Source: Paenibacillus psychroresistens (GTDB taxonomy: Bacteria; Bacillota; Bacilli; Paenibacillales; NBRC-103111). From it: 64,000 bases of DNA. The DNA is taken from NCBI RefSeq assembly GCF_009728935.1, contig NZ_CP034235.1:1712001-1776000 (forward strand), in the 5' to 3' direction. Shown in pieces: positions 45,684 through 53,828 of the stretch. How positions within the stretch are numbered: the first letter of the stretch is position 1; every line of letters begins with the position of its first letter. The translations under genes were made by a program, and so were the position numbers. The notes under the pieces are model-generated. The model saw only the letters and a list, made by a program, of their open reading frames with translations. It was not told where the DNA came from and ran no database searches.

Positions 45684-46892
45684 TTATAAAATTTCAAGTC
45701 GCTCAAGCAGCTCGAAGCAAGCTCGGCTGTTGTGATAAGGGCACTTCCATGGGCTGATTTTGGCAATGGCATAATTAGGCTTACGATCCATGGAAACCTG
45801 CCAGAACCACTCACCATGTTCGCTGTCCACCATATAGTTCAGGATAAAGTCCCAGCTTTTGATTGCGGCGTTTAGAAACTCTTGTCGTCCAGATAGCTGG
45901 TAAGCGTTAAGAAAACCAACAGCAGCTTCAGCTTGCGGCCACCAATCCTTCGTATCATCGACGATCTTGTAGCCTGCAATAGCTTCATTCCAGAGCGCGC
46001 CATCGTTATCGACTCCATGCTGTAATACGGCATCTGCCATCGTGATTGCAGTGGCATTCACGCGCTTGATTAAGGCATCGTCATGCAGTAAATGAGCCGC
46101 TTCGACTAGCAACCAGCTACCTTCAATATCGTGTCCGAAGGAAATGTGCTCCGATTTAGAGGTCCAAGCCTCATCGAAGAAGAGCTTGAAATGCTGCTGC
46201 TTCTCATCCACAATATGATCTAACATGACTTCGATCAAGGCTTTTTGTCTGCGTTTTAACTCCAGATCATCCCAAACGGTAATTAGATTGCTGTAAGCTT
46301 CGAGAATATGGAGATGGGTGTTCATCGATTTTTTCTCATTTAAATCGGAGCTGCTTAAACGCAAGTCATCCTCTAACTCCCACTCCCGATTAAAGGCTTC
46401 GAAATAACCCAAATGAGCTTCGTCGAAGCTAACAGCTTCGATTTTCTTATAGAGTGTGATCGCTTTTTGCAAGCTTTCTGGATCGCCGGAGACCTTATAA
46501 TATTCGGTTAATCCATAAACAACAAAGGCTTGCCCATATATCTGTTTGCGTGTGTTAAGCGGCTTGCCTTGCTCATCAACATGCCAATAATAACCTTCAA
46601 ATTCGCGATCCCAGAACGCTTCAACTAAGTAATCATAAGCTCTTTGCGCCATTTTTAAATATTTGTCTGCTTTAAAGGTGAGAAATGCCTTGGAATAAGT
46701 CCATAAAATCCGCGCCTGGAGCACTAATCCTTTTGGAGCAGAGTGATTGATGATTAAATCATTGCTGATTTCACCGTAAAAGCCACCATTTCTCTCATCC
46801 ACAGCATGATCGATCCAAAACTGCAGGATATTATCAAGCTCTTTTTGAATAGAGTGCTTAAATTCTGGAAGAATTGCTAACTGTTGGGTCAA
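45684..46892 (-). CDS. Mannobiose/cellobiose 2-epimerase (AGE superfamily)
   Basis: The 402-residue (alpha/alpha)6-barrel enzyme belongs to the N-acylglucosamine 2-epimerase superfamily. Cellobiose 2-epimerase-type motifs are visible: NGGFYGEI, the ISFGHDIEGSWLLVEAA block with a catalytic His, and WKCPYHNSRACFELL at the C-terminus. It converts beta-1,4-mannobiose to 4-O-beta-mannosyl-glucose in the cytoplasm, the substrate of the GH130 enzyme downstream. It starts at a TTG with AGGGA nearby. The divergent region before it carries a palindrome that may be the operator of the adjacent LacI regulator. Confidence 0.87.
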   Translation of the reverse strand: MTQQLAILPEFKHSIQKELDNILQFWIDHAVDERNGGFYGEISNDLIINHSAPKGLVLQARILWTYSKAFLTFKADKYLKMAQRAYDYLVEAFWDREFEGYYWHVDEQGKPLNTRKQIYGQAFVVYGLTEYYKVSGDPESLQKAITLYKKIEAVSFDEAHLGYFEAFNREWELEDDLRLSSSDLNEKKSMNTHLHILEAYSNLITVWDDLELKRRQKALIEVMLDHIVDEKQQHFKLFFDEAWTSKSEHISFGHDIEGSWLLVEAAHLLHDDALIKRVNATAITMADAVLQHGVDNDGALWNEAIAGYKIVDDTKDWWPQAEAAVGFLNAYQLSGRQEFLNAAIKSWDFILNYMVDSEHGEWFWQVSMDRKPNYAIAKISPWKCPYHNSRACFELLERLEIL

Positions 46893-46961
46893 TGTAATCC
46901 CTACTCTCTCGTTATACTAAAATTTTATAATAACAAAACCGAAGTGTCAACAATTATTAGC

Positions 46962-46994
46962 CTAACAAAATAACATATGATTATATTTTGTTAG
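46962..46994. promoter_or_regulatory. Palindromic operator candidate
   Basis: Exact inverted 10-base arms CTAACAAAAT (46962-46971) and ATTTTGTTAG (46985-46994) are separated by 13 bases. They lie between the epimerase-GH130 operon and the divergent lacI-type operon, so they suit a regulator acting on both. Confidence 0.55.
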
Positions 46995-47124
46995 CTTACT
47001 ATGCTATTTTAAAAAGCGATAATGCATGTAATTAGAACTGTTTTAATAGAAGAACTTGCTTGGCAAACGCTAATCTTTTAAACTGGAAAAGGAAGATAAG
47101 CTTTTTACAGGCAAAAGAGGATAG

Positions 47125-48207
47125 GTGGCGGAATCAGTGGCAAAAAAGATTACTATGGACGTCATTGCCGATCATCTAGGCATTTCCAAATTTGCAGTCT
47201 CCAAGGCCTTAGCAGGGAAGAATGGCGTCAGTGAGCTAACCAGAGAGAAAGTGCTGAAAGCAGCGTCGCAATTAGGTTATTACGGGCAGCGTGGTTCTGT
47301 GGCTAAAAGTGGAACTAAAAAAGAAGCAGTAGAAGATAACCATACACGTATTAAACCCGTCGTTATTGTACTAATCCCTAAAGTACGGCTGCAATCGATG
47401 GACTCTTTGTACTGGGGACGTATTTTAGATGAAATAGCAGTGGAACTAGAGCAAAAAAACGTTGGCATGATGATGATTACCGATTTCTCATCCGATAACT
47501 TTTTGAAATTTATCAATCCGCAAGGGTTGATTGGGGTTCTATGTGTAGGCGGGATGTCGGCTTCTTTGCTGTTAGAGATTCGTCAAATGGCGATCCCGTT
47601 TATTTTAGTGGATCATGAGGATCAATTGGTGCCATCGGATAGTATATTTATGAATAATATGGATTGTGAAGTGCGTCTGGTTGACTATTTACATAGTCTG
47701 GGTCATACCAGCTTTCAGTTTATTGGTAATCCCGCGTTCTCGCGCAGCTTTGCAGACCGTTGGCTTGGCTTTCGCAGCTCGCTTGAGAATCATGGTATAA
47801 TTGTGACGGATCAAATGCTACTGCCTTTACTTGAGGATGATCGGTATAGTTATACACTTGAAATTAAGAACTGGATTGTACGGAGAATGGCTGAGCAAAG
47901 CCTGCCAACTGCGCTTGTGTGTGCGAATGATGCGATTGCAATGAGTGCGTTAGAAGCACTGCAAGCTTTGCAAATTAGTGTACCTGAGCAGGTTTCGGTA
48001 TGCGGATTTGATAATATTGATGATGCGGTCAAGGTGCAGCCCAATCTCACGACAATAAATGTAGACAAGCAAGCCATGGGTAAACGAGCTGTTGAGGCTC
48101 TTTTTCGCAGAATTGAGCAAAGTGGAGCACTATATGAGAAAATATTACTTTCTGGCGATTTAGTAATCCGCAATTCAACGGGTATGCCATATAAAAGGAG
48201 CGAATAG
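47125..48207 (+). CDS. LacI family transcriptional regulator
   Basis: The 360-residue protein has an N-terminal LacI helix-turn-helix (MDVIADHLGISKFAVSKALAGK) and a periplasmic-binding-protein-like effector domain ending near GTCVIRNST-type sequence (DLVIRNSTGMPYK). The HTH recognition part reads FAVSKAL rather than the usual TVSRAL. Translation may start at the GTG at 47125 or the GTG at 47137, which gives the common MAKKITMD-type opening. It leads a unit with the sugar kinase, mannose-6-phosphate isomerase and deacetylase genes and is divergent from the epimerase-GH130 pair. It probably represses these genes until a mannose-derived sugar appears. Confidence 0.88.
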   Translation: MAESVAKKITMDVIADHLGISKFAVSKALAGKNGVSELTREKVLKAASQLGYYGQRGSVAKSGTKKEAVEDNHTRIKPVVIVLIPKVRLQSMDSLYWGRILDEIAVELEQKNVGMMMITDFSSDNFLKFINPQGLIGVLCVGGMSASLLLEIRQMAIPFILVDHEDQLVPSDSIFMNNMDCEVRLVDYLHSLGHTSFQFIGNPAFSRSFADRWLGFRSSLENHGIIVTDQMLLPLLEDDRYSYTLEIKNWIVRRMAEQSLPTALVCANDAIAMSALEALQALQISVPEQVSVCGFDNIDDAVKVQPNLTTINVDKQAMGKRAVEALFRRIEQSGALYEKILLSGDLVIRNSTGMPYKRSE

Positions 48208-48209
48208 GT

Positions 48210-49142
48210 TTGAAATATTCAGTGGGGATTGATATTGGAGGTACAAAAACGGCGATTGGGATTGTAAACGAAGCCGGTCTAGTAGCGGCAGAAAAAGTTA
48301 TACATACCGACTTAGCGAAAACACCGCAGCAAATGGTCAAGGAAATGGCCGATGTCATTAAACATTTGCAAGTTGAATCGGGCGTGATGGATGAAGAGAT
48401 TCTTGGCGTAGGTATCGGGGTTCCTGGTCCATTAGACGCTGCTGCTGGTAAATTCTCATGTCCGCCTAACCTGCCAAGCTGGCATGATTTTGAAGTAGCA
48501 GCTGAAATGAGAAAGTATTTGGAGTTCCCGCTACAGGTGCAGAATGATGCAACCTCCGCAGCACTAGCTGAGAAATGGATTGGTGCTGCCCAAGATAACG
48601 CGAATTTTATCTATATCACGATAAGCACGGGGATTGGTGGAGGCCTATTTCTCGATGGTAAATTATTCACCGGCTTTCGTGGGAATGCTGGGGATATTGG
48701 CCACATTGTGATTGATCCTTCAGCGGGAACCTGTATATGCGGGCAAAAAGGCTGCATTGAATGGGTTGCATCAGGTACAGCAATCGCACGCCAAGCTTCA
48801 ACGATTCGCGGTAAAGATACCTCAACCAAAGAGGCATTCGAGTTGTATGGAGCAAAAGATCCACAAATGGTTAAGCTTATTGAACAGGTTTTTGAATATC
48901 TCGGTATGGGAATCGTCAGTCTGATTAATACGTTTGATTTAGAAAAAATTGTGATTGGCGGCGGTGTATCGCAGGTCGGTGATCCTCTATTTGCAGCGAT
49001 TCGTGCTTATGTCCGTAAATTTGCTTTGAGCCCTGTTGGTAAAGAAACAGAAATAGTTCCTACTAAACTAAACCAAAATGTTGGCTTGGTTGGTGCAGCT
49101 GCGTTGATCCATTTAAATGGTTTTAATAACCTAAAAATCTAA
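48210..49142 (+). CDS. ROK family sugar kinase
   Basis: The 310-residue kinase starts at a TTG with AAAGGAG upstream, 2 bases after the regulator stop. It has the phosphate loop DIGGTKTAIGIV, the ROK zinc motif GHIVIDPSAGTCICGQKGCIEW and the sugar-binding region GVPGPLDAAAG. It likely phosphorylates glucose, mannose or fructose released from mannan in the cytoplasm. Next to mannose-6-phosphate isomerase a mannokinase or fructokinase activity is plausible, while a glucokinase would handle the glucose released by the GH130 reaction. It has no HTH, so it is an enzyme and not a ROK repressor. Confidence 0.88.
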   Translation: MKYSVGIDIGGTKTAIGIVNEAGLVAAEKVIHTDLAKTPQQMVKEMADVIKHLQVESGVMDEEILGVGIGVPGPLDAAAGKFSCPPNLPSWHDFEVAAEMRKYLEFPLQVQNDATSAALAEKWIGAAQDNANFIYITISTGIGGGLFLDGKLFTGFRGNAGDIGHIVIDPSAGTCICGQKGCIEWVASGTAIARQASTIRGKDTSTKEAFELYGAKDPQMVKLIEQVFEYLGMGIVSLINTFDLEKIVIGGGVSQVGDPLFAAIRAYVRKFALSPVGKETEIVPTKLNQNVGLVGAAALIHLNGFNNLKI

Positions 49143-49157
49143 TTCGAGGTGATTCTA

Positions 49158-50156
49158 ATGACTTTGTATCCTTTAAAATTTACTCCTATCGTCCAAGAAA
49201 GAATCTGGGGCGGTTCACGCTTGAAAAGCTTATTCCATGTTGAGACGGATAAGCCAATCGGTGAATATTGGGTTCTCTCCGGTCATCCTAGCGCTAAGTC
49301 GATTATTGCTAACGGCGAGTTTGCAGGTAAGACTTTGAATGACATGATCGCAGAATTCCCAGAAGCCTATCTTGGAAGCTCTAAGCAAGACAGATTTCCA
49401 CTACTGATCAAGTTTCTTGAGGCAGAGGACGATCTATCGGTCCAAATTCATCCTAATGACGAATATGGCTTGAAGCATGAAGGCGACTACGGTAAAACAG
49501 AAGCCTGGTACATACTCGATAGTAAGCCAGGTGGCGAGATAATATATGGCGATACCTTTACGAGCAAGGAACAATATTTACAAGCTGTAGAGGATCATAA
49601 TATCAAGCCATTTCTTGAGCGATTGCCTGTAGCAGCTGATGATTTCGTACACGTTCCATCGCAAACTATGCATGCTTTGCTTGCAGGGACTACTCTGATT
49701 GAAATCCAACAAACCTCCGATGTAACTTATCGTGTGTATGATTGGGATCGTTTGGACAGCTCAGGTAAAAGCCGTGAATTGCATATCGAAAAAGCTGCAG
49801 AAGTGATGCTTTATGGGCAACCGAACACCGTTCAAGATAGTCAAACGGATAAAACTCGGTATGCGATTGCTAGTTCTCCGAATGTGCTGCATGAGCATAT
49901 GGTGACATGTCCCTATTTTACAATTGAGAAAATTACACTTTCTGGTGGCAGCTTCTCAGGTCAGCTTGGTAAAGTGGGAAATCCAGATATTTTAGTTGTA
50001 GCCTCTGGTAAAGGGACTTTGAAATGGGTTGACGATCAAGGTGTTGAAGCGGAGCTGTTGGTTCATAATGGAGATGCGATTCTTATACCAGCAACAATTG
50101 CTGCCTATACGTTATCTGCTGATGAGAACCTTAATATATTGAAAACCTTTTATTAA
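49158..50156 (+). CDS. manA: Mannose-6-phosphate isomerase, class I
   Basis: The 332-residue cupin enzyme interconverts mannose-6-phosphate and fructose-6-phosphate. Zinc-site motifs are visible: QIHPNDEYGLKHEGDYGKTEAWYI and the VPSQTMHALLAGTTLIEIQQ strand with a His ligand. The opening YPLKFTPIVQERIWGGSRL is typical of the Bacillus-type short enzyme. The ATG at 49158 follows GAGGTG by 6 bases; an in-frame GTG lies 9 bases earlier. It connects the mannan pathway to glycolysis. Confidence 0.92.
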   Translation: MTLYPLKFTPIVQERIWGGSRLKSLFHVETDKPIGEYWVLSGHPSAKSIIANGEFAGKTLNDMIAEFPEAYLGSSKQDRFPLLIKFLEAEDDLSVQIHPNDEYGLKHEGDYGKTEAWYILDSKPGGEIIYGDTFTSKEQYLQAVEDHNIKPFLERLPVAADDFVHVPSQTMHALLAGTTLIEIQQTSDVTYRVYDWDRLDSSGKSRELHIEKAAEVMLYGQPNTVQDSQTDKTRYAIASSPNVLHEHMVTCPYFTIEKITLSGGSFSGQLGKVGNPDILVVASGKGTLKWVDDQGVEAELLVHNGDAILIPATIAAYTLSADENLNILKTFY

Positions 50157-50183
50157 AATTCATAAGTCAAAGGGGCTATTTAG

Positions 50184-51143
50184 ATGCCACAAGTAGACAT
50201 GCCGTTAGAGAAATTGAAAGAGTATGAGGGCCGTAACCCGCGTCCAGCTGATTTTGATGAATATTGGAGCCGAGCGTTGGAAGAAATGCAGGCTGTGGAT
50301 CCAAAAGTAGAATTGGTTCCAAGCTCATTTACGGTGCCCTTTGCTGATTGCTTTGATTTGTATTTTACCGGTGTGCGTGGTGCGCGAATTCATGCTAAAT
50401 ATGTTCGTCCGAAGAATGTTCCACAGCCGCATCCAGCGATTGTCCAGTTTCATGGCTATTCGGGAAGTGCAGGAGATTGGAATGATAAACTAATTTATGC
50501 ATCACTTGGTTTTTCGATGATTTCGATGGATTGCCGAGGTCAAGGGGGTACGTCTGAGGATACTGGCGGGGTGCAGGGTACAACGCTTCGTGGTCATATC
50601 ATTCGTGGCTTAAATGATGTCGCAGACAATTTATTATTTAGACATATTTATTTGGATTGTGCACAGCTTGCTGGCATTGTTATGGATTTACCTGAGGTAG
50701 ATGCAGCGCGAGTTGGAGTAATCGGGGGGTCACAAGGCGGTGGTTTGACATTAGCTTGTGCAGCATTAGAGCCGCGGGTTAAAAAGCTAGCCCCGGTATT
50801 TCCGTTCTTGTGTGACTACAAGCGTGTCTGGGAAATGGATTTAGCCAAAGATGCTTATGATGAATTGCGTACTTTCTTCCGTAATCATGATCCTCTGCAC
50901 AAACGAGAAGACGAAATTTTTACTAAGCTAGGCTATATTGATAATCAATTTTTGGCAAACCGGATTAAAGGTGAAGTCCTGATGGCGGTTGGCTTAATGG
51001 ATACCATTTGTCCTCCTTCTACACAATTTGCCGCTTACAACAAAATTACAACTCCCAAGAGCTTAGAGATTTATCCGGATTTCGGCCATGAGGGCCTTCC
51101 TGGATTTAATGATACAACCTTGCAGTTTATGCTGGGGTTGTAA
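50184..51143 (+). CDS. CE7 acetyl esterase (cephalosporin-C deacetylase/acetylxylan esterase type)
   Basis: The 319-residue alpha/beta hydrolase has nucleophile S183 in IGGSQGGG, D273 in GLMDTICPPSTQF and H302 in PDFGHEG, matching the CE7 triad layout. No signal peptide is present, so it acts on imported oligosaccharides. CE7 esterases remove acetyl groups from short sugars; here acetylated mannooligosaccharides or glucomannan fragments are the natural guess. It is the last gene of the LacI-ROK-manA unit, with AAAGGGG about 10 bases before the ATG. Confidence 0.9.
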   Translation: MPQVDMPLEKLKEYEGRNPRPADFDEYWSRALEEMQAVDPKVELVPSSFTVPFADCFDLYFTGVRGARIHAKYVRPKNVPQPHPAIVQFHGYSGSAGDWNDKLIYASLGFSMISMDCRGQGGTSEDTGGVQGTTLRGHIIRGLNDVADNLLFRHIYLDCAQLAGIVMDLPEVDAARVGVIGGSQGGGLTLACAALEPRVKKLAPVFPFLCDYKRVWEMDLAKDAYDELRTFFRNHDPLHKREDEIFTKLGYIDNQFLANRIKGEVLMAVGLMDTICPPSTQFAAYNKITTPKSLEIYPDFGHEGLPGFNDTTLQFMLGL

Positions 51144-51177
51144 GAAAATAGAAATAATCTTATAATGATATTAGCGG

Positions 51178-51213
51178 AAGCACCGCCAAACGTTTTTAGT
51201 TTGGCAGGTGCTT
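51178..51213 (+). terminator. Rho-independent terminator of the lacI-ROK-manA-CE7 operon
   Basis: AAGCACCGCCAAAC pairs with GTTTGGCAGGTGCTT (one bulged A), followed by TTTTTT. Confidence 0.88.
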
Positions 51214-51240
51214 TTTTGCGTTCAATAAAGGAGGAAAGTA

Positions 51241-52215
51241 ATGGCTATTGATCATGATAGGCTTTTTAAAGAACTTATACAGATGTATTTTGCGGAGTTC
51301 ATCCAGTTGTTTTTTCCGCAAGTGTTTACAGGGATTGACTTTGAACATCTGACTTTTTTGTCTGAAGAGATATTTACAGATATTGTAACTGGCGAACGAC
51401 GACGAGTGGATTTGTTGGTGAAAACAAAGCTAAAAGGAAAGGATTACATTTTGATTGTTCATATTGAGGCACAGTCTTACTATCAAAAAGATTTTGCGGA
51501 ACGCATGTTTATTTACTCTAGTCGGTTGTTTGAAAAATATCGTTGCTGTATTTTGCCAATAGTCGTATTCAGTTATGACAGTAAAAATAAAGTGGAACCG
51601 ACTAAATATAGTTGGGGCTTACCATTCTTTAAGGTAATGAAATATCAGTTCTACACAGTGGAGCTGCGCAAGAAGAATTGGCGACATTATATCAAGCAAG
51701 ATAACCCAATAGCTGCTGCACTTCTGAGCAAGATGAAGTATACTAAAGAAGAAAAGGTACAGGTTAAAAAGGAATTTCTACGCATGTTATTACGCTTGGA
51801 GTTAGATCCAGCAAGGATGTATTTAATAGCTGGTTTTTTTGACACATATATGATTTTGGATGATAAAGAAAAACAAAGTTTATGGGAGGAATTGCAGATG
51901 CTTGAACCAAGAGAAAGTGAGCTTTTGAAGCTGCAGCCACAGTGGGTAAAGGACGGGGTCTTGCAAGGAATAGAGCAAGGAATAGAGCAAGGAATAGGGC
52001 AAGGAATAGAAAAAGGAAAGCTAGAAGAAGCTTGTACATTTATCAGTAAATTCATTCGAGCTCAGTTTGGCGAAGAGCATACGAAAAAAATGTTAATGGA
52101 TGTAGCTAGCCTAACCAATCTTATTGTGCTGGAACAGCTGGCGGATCAATTATTCCGAGTTACTCGGTTGGAGGATGCACAGAAGCTAGTGAGCGAAGCG
52201 TGTAATGAACTTTAG
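51241..52215 (+). CDS. Rpn-family nuclease (recombination-promoting nuclease / transposase_31-like)
   Basis: The 324-residue protein has the PD-(D/E)XK-type core of Rpn/YhgA-like proteins: RRVDLLVKT with D57, then LIVHIEAQSYY with E76 and Q78, and a following helical part. Residues about 240-260 consist of GIEQ-type repeats (GIEQGIEQGIGQGIEKG), common in this family, ahead of a helical C-terminus. Rpn proteins cleave DNA, and in E. coli some take part in phage defence together with a short internally translated product. AGGAGG lies 6 bases before the ATG. It is a single gene between the mannan operon and trpS, with no transposon ends visible. Confidence 0.85.
   Translation: MAIDHDRLFKELIQMYFAEFIQLFFPQVFTGIDFEHLTFLSEEIFTDIVTGERRRVDLLVKTKLKGKDYILIVHIEAQSYYQKDFAERMFIYSSRLFEKYRCCILPIVVFSYDSKNKVEPTKYSWGLPFFKVMKYQFYTVELRKKNWRHYIKQDNPIAAALLSKMKYTKEEKVQVKKEFLRMLLRLELDPARMYLIAGFFDTYMILDDKEKQSLWEELQMLEPRESELLKLQPQWVKDGVLQGIEQGIEQGIGQGIEKGKLEEACTFISKFIRAQFGEEHTKKMLMDVASLTNLIVLEQLADQLFRVTRLEDAQKLVSEACNEL
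51898..52215 (+). CDS. Possible internally initiated short product of rpn (RpnS-like)
   Basis: An in-frame ATG at codon 220 of the Rpn gene is preceded by GGGAGGA (51884-51890) with a 7-base spacer, stronger than many true starts here. It would give a 105-residue protein (MLEPRESELLKL...) made of the repeat segment and the C-terminal helices. In E. coli such intragenic short products bind and inhibit the full-length Rpn toxin. Use of this start is a prediction from sequence only. Confidence 0.5.
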   Translation: MLEPRESELLKLQPQWVKDGVLQGIEQGIEQGIGQGIEKGKLEEACTFISKFIRAQFGEEHTKKMLMDVASLTNLIVLEQLADQLFRVTRLEDAQKLVSEACNEL

Positions 52216-52231
52216 GCTTTGATATAATTAT

Positions 52232-52259
52232 TTGACTTTTCAAGCCTAAGAAGTATAAT
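52232..52259 (+). promoter_or_regulatory. Sigma-A-type promoter of trpS
   Basis: TTGACT (52232-52237), a 16-base spacer and TATAAT (52254-52259) are placed just before the T-box leader. TTTAGGCTT (52211-52219) and AAGCCTAA (52242-52249) around it could also form a hairpin ending rpn. Confidence 0.75.
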
Positions 52260-52280
52260 GAAAACAACTTAAAAAAATAT

Positions 52281-52531
52281 GCGTGGATGAGAACAAGTAA
52301 GCAGCAAGTGCTTCTTCAGAGAACCGATGGGTGGTGCGAATCGGTGAAGCAGGTTGACTGAATGGGTCTCGGAGCATAAAGCTGAACAGCTGGTTACCAT
52401 TGGGTATCAGGCAAGTATGCGGCACGTCTGTTCCCCGTTAACGGAGCATCAAGGCTTTCTACGTTTTTCAGCGGATAGCGAATTAGGGTGGTACCACGAT
52501 CTCTCGTCCCTTGCGGCGGGAGGTCTTTTTT
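52281..52531 (+). promoter_or_regulatory. T-box riboswitch (tryptophan) upstream of trpS
   Basis: The leader has a stem I beginning GATGAGAACAAGTAAG, an AGAGAACCGATGG segment, the candidate specifier TGG (52363-52365) within GAATGGGTCTC, the conserved T-box AGGGTGGTACCACG (52485-52498) and an 11-pair terminator (52498-52508 with 52515-52525) followed by T residues. Uncharged tRNA-Trp would stabilise the antiterminator and allow trpS transcription. Confidence 0.93.
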
Positions 52532-52569
52532 GTGTTCAAAAACCAACATACATGAGGAGGGCTTTAAAG

Positions 52570-53553
52570 ATGAAAAGAGTGCTATCAGGAATTGCACCAA
52601 GCGGTCGATTAACAATAGGTAATTATATTGGTGCTATGGTGAATTATATCAAAATGCAACATGAACATCGGTGCTTTTACATGGTTGTTGACATGCATGC
52701 AGTAACAGTTCCTCAGGATCCAATTGCATTAAGAGAGAATTCAGAGTCAGTTGCTGCCTTGTATCTTGCTTCAGGACTCGACCCTAAAAAAGCAAGTATC
52801 TTCATGCAATCACATGTCGCTGAGCATGCAGAATTGGGATGGTTGATGACTACCCTGTCATACATGGGCGAGCTGGAGCGAATGACACAGTTTAAAGATA
52901 AATCAGAGGGGAAGGATTCAGTGGGTGTAGGGCTTTTCACATATCCTTCTTTAATGGCAGCAGATATCCTTCTGTATAACGCGGATCTTGTACCTGTTGG
53001 CGATGACCAAAAGCAGCATTTGGAACTAACACGTGACCTTGCGCAACGCTTTAATCAACGGTTTGGACAAACCTTTCAAGTGCCAGAGCCTTTCATTCCC
53101 AAAGTCGGCGGCAGAATCATGTCATTAGATGACGTTACCAAGAAAATGAGCAAAAGCAGCTCGGTTGAGGCTAGCTATATAGCATTATTAGATCCACCAA
53201 ACGTAATCCGTAAAAAATTGAGCCGGGCTGTAACAGATTCAGGCAAAGAAGTTAAATTTGATGTAGCCAACAAGCCAGAAATCAGCAATCTGATTAGTAT
53301 TTATACTCACTGCTCCAGCTTGAGTATTGCTGAGATCGAAGCTAAGTATGAAGGTCAGGGCTACGGCACATTTAAAAAAGATTTGGCTGAGCAGGTTGTA
53401 GCTACTTTAGAGCCTATTCAACAGAAATATCACGATATTCGTGCAAGCGGCGAGATCACAGCTATATTGCGGCAAGGAGCGGAAGAAGCGAGAGAGATAG
53501 CAGGTCCAGTCTTGCGTGAAGCTAAAAAGAAAATGGGTTTTTTACTTCCTTAG
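52570..53553 (+). CDS. trpS: Tryptophanyl-tRNA synthetase
   Basis: The 327-residue class I synthetase charges tRNA-Trp. It starts MKRVLSGIAPSGRLTIGNYIGA, the HIGH-like region, and carries the KMSKS motif (KKMSKSSS) near residue 195. The ATG at 52570 follows AGGAGG by 9 bases. The frame stays open further upstream through the T-box leader, but that part is not coding. Its specificity agrees with the TGG specifier in the leader. It ends at a strong bidirectional terminator. Confidence 0.95.
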   Translation: MKRVLSGIAPSGRLTIGNYIGAMVNYIKMQHEHRCFYMVVDMHAVTVPQDPIALRENSESVAALYLASGLDPKKASIFMQSHVAEHAELGWLMTTLSYMGELERMTQFKDKSEGKDSVGVGLFTYPSLMAADILLYNADLVPVGDDQKQHLELTRDLAQRFNQRFGQTFQVPEPFIPKVGGRIMSLDDVTKKMSKSSSVEASYIALLDPPNVIRKKLSRAVTDSGKEVKFDVANKPEISNLISIYTHCSSLSIAEIEAKYEGQGYGTFKKDLAEQVVATLEPIQQKYHDIRASGEITAILRQGAEEAREIAGPVLREAKKKMGFLLP

Positions 53554-53564
53554 TATAGAAAAAA

Positions 53565-53592
53565 AGCCGTTAGGAATTGCTTCCTGACGGCT
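53565..53592. terminator. Bidirectional terminator after trpS
   Basis: AGCCGTTAGGAA pairs with TTCCTGACGGCT (one G-U pair) around TTGC, flanked by A-runs and TTTT. It overlaps the 3' end of the convergent small gene. Confidence 0.9.
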
Positions 53593-53773
53593 TTTCACTC
53601 TCATTCTTTCTGCGCATTCTCGCTTTCACTACGAAACCAAAACCAATGAAAAAAAGCGATACAAGTGATGCAAGCAGAACGAGCCATGGTTGATGCTGCG
53701 TTAAGAAAAAACTAATACTAACTAATAATAAGGTGCCTACTACGGCAAATAATAAAGCAAGACTACGACTCAC
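53570..53773 (-). CDS. Small membrane protein (67 aa), possibly YlaF/DUF5325-like
   Basis: Two hydrophobic segments (residues about 5-24 and 29-50) are followed by a basic, Ser-rich tail (KARMRRKNESEK). The pattern recalls the YlaF/DUF5325 group of Bacillales, but the match is not firm. A TTGAAGGAGTG-type sequence lies upstream of the ATG. No function is known. Confidence 0.6.
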   Translation of the reverse strand: MSRSLALLFAVVGTLLLVSISFFLTQHQPWLVLLASLVSLFFIGFGFVVKARMRRKNESEKPSGSNS

Positions 53774-53828
53774 TAACTAACACTCCTTCAATTATGTGGT
53801 TAACATAAGGTTACTCGTTAACCGTATA

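Noticed and set aside
51241..52215. Insertion sequence carrying a transposase
   Set aside because: The gene belongs to the Rpn family, sometimes labelled transposase, but no inverted ends or target duplications were seen.
52354..52569. N-terminal extension of trpS
   Set aside because: The open frame runs through the T-box leader and its terminator. The true start is at 52570, after AGGAGG.
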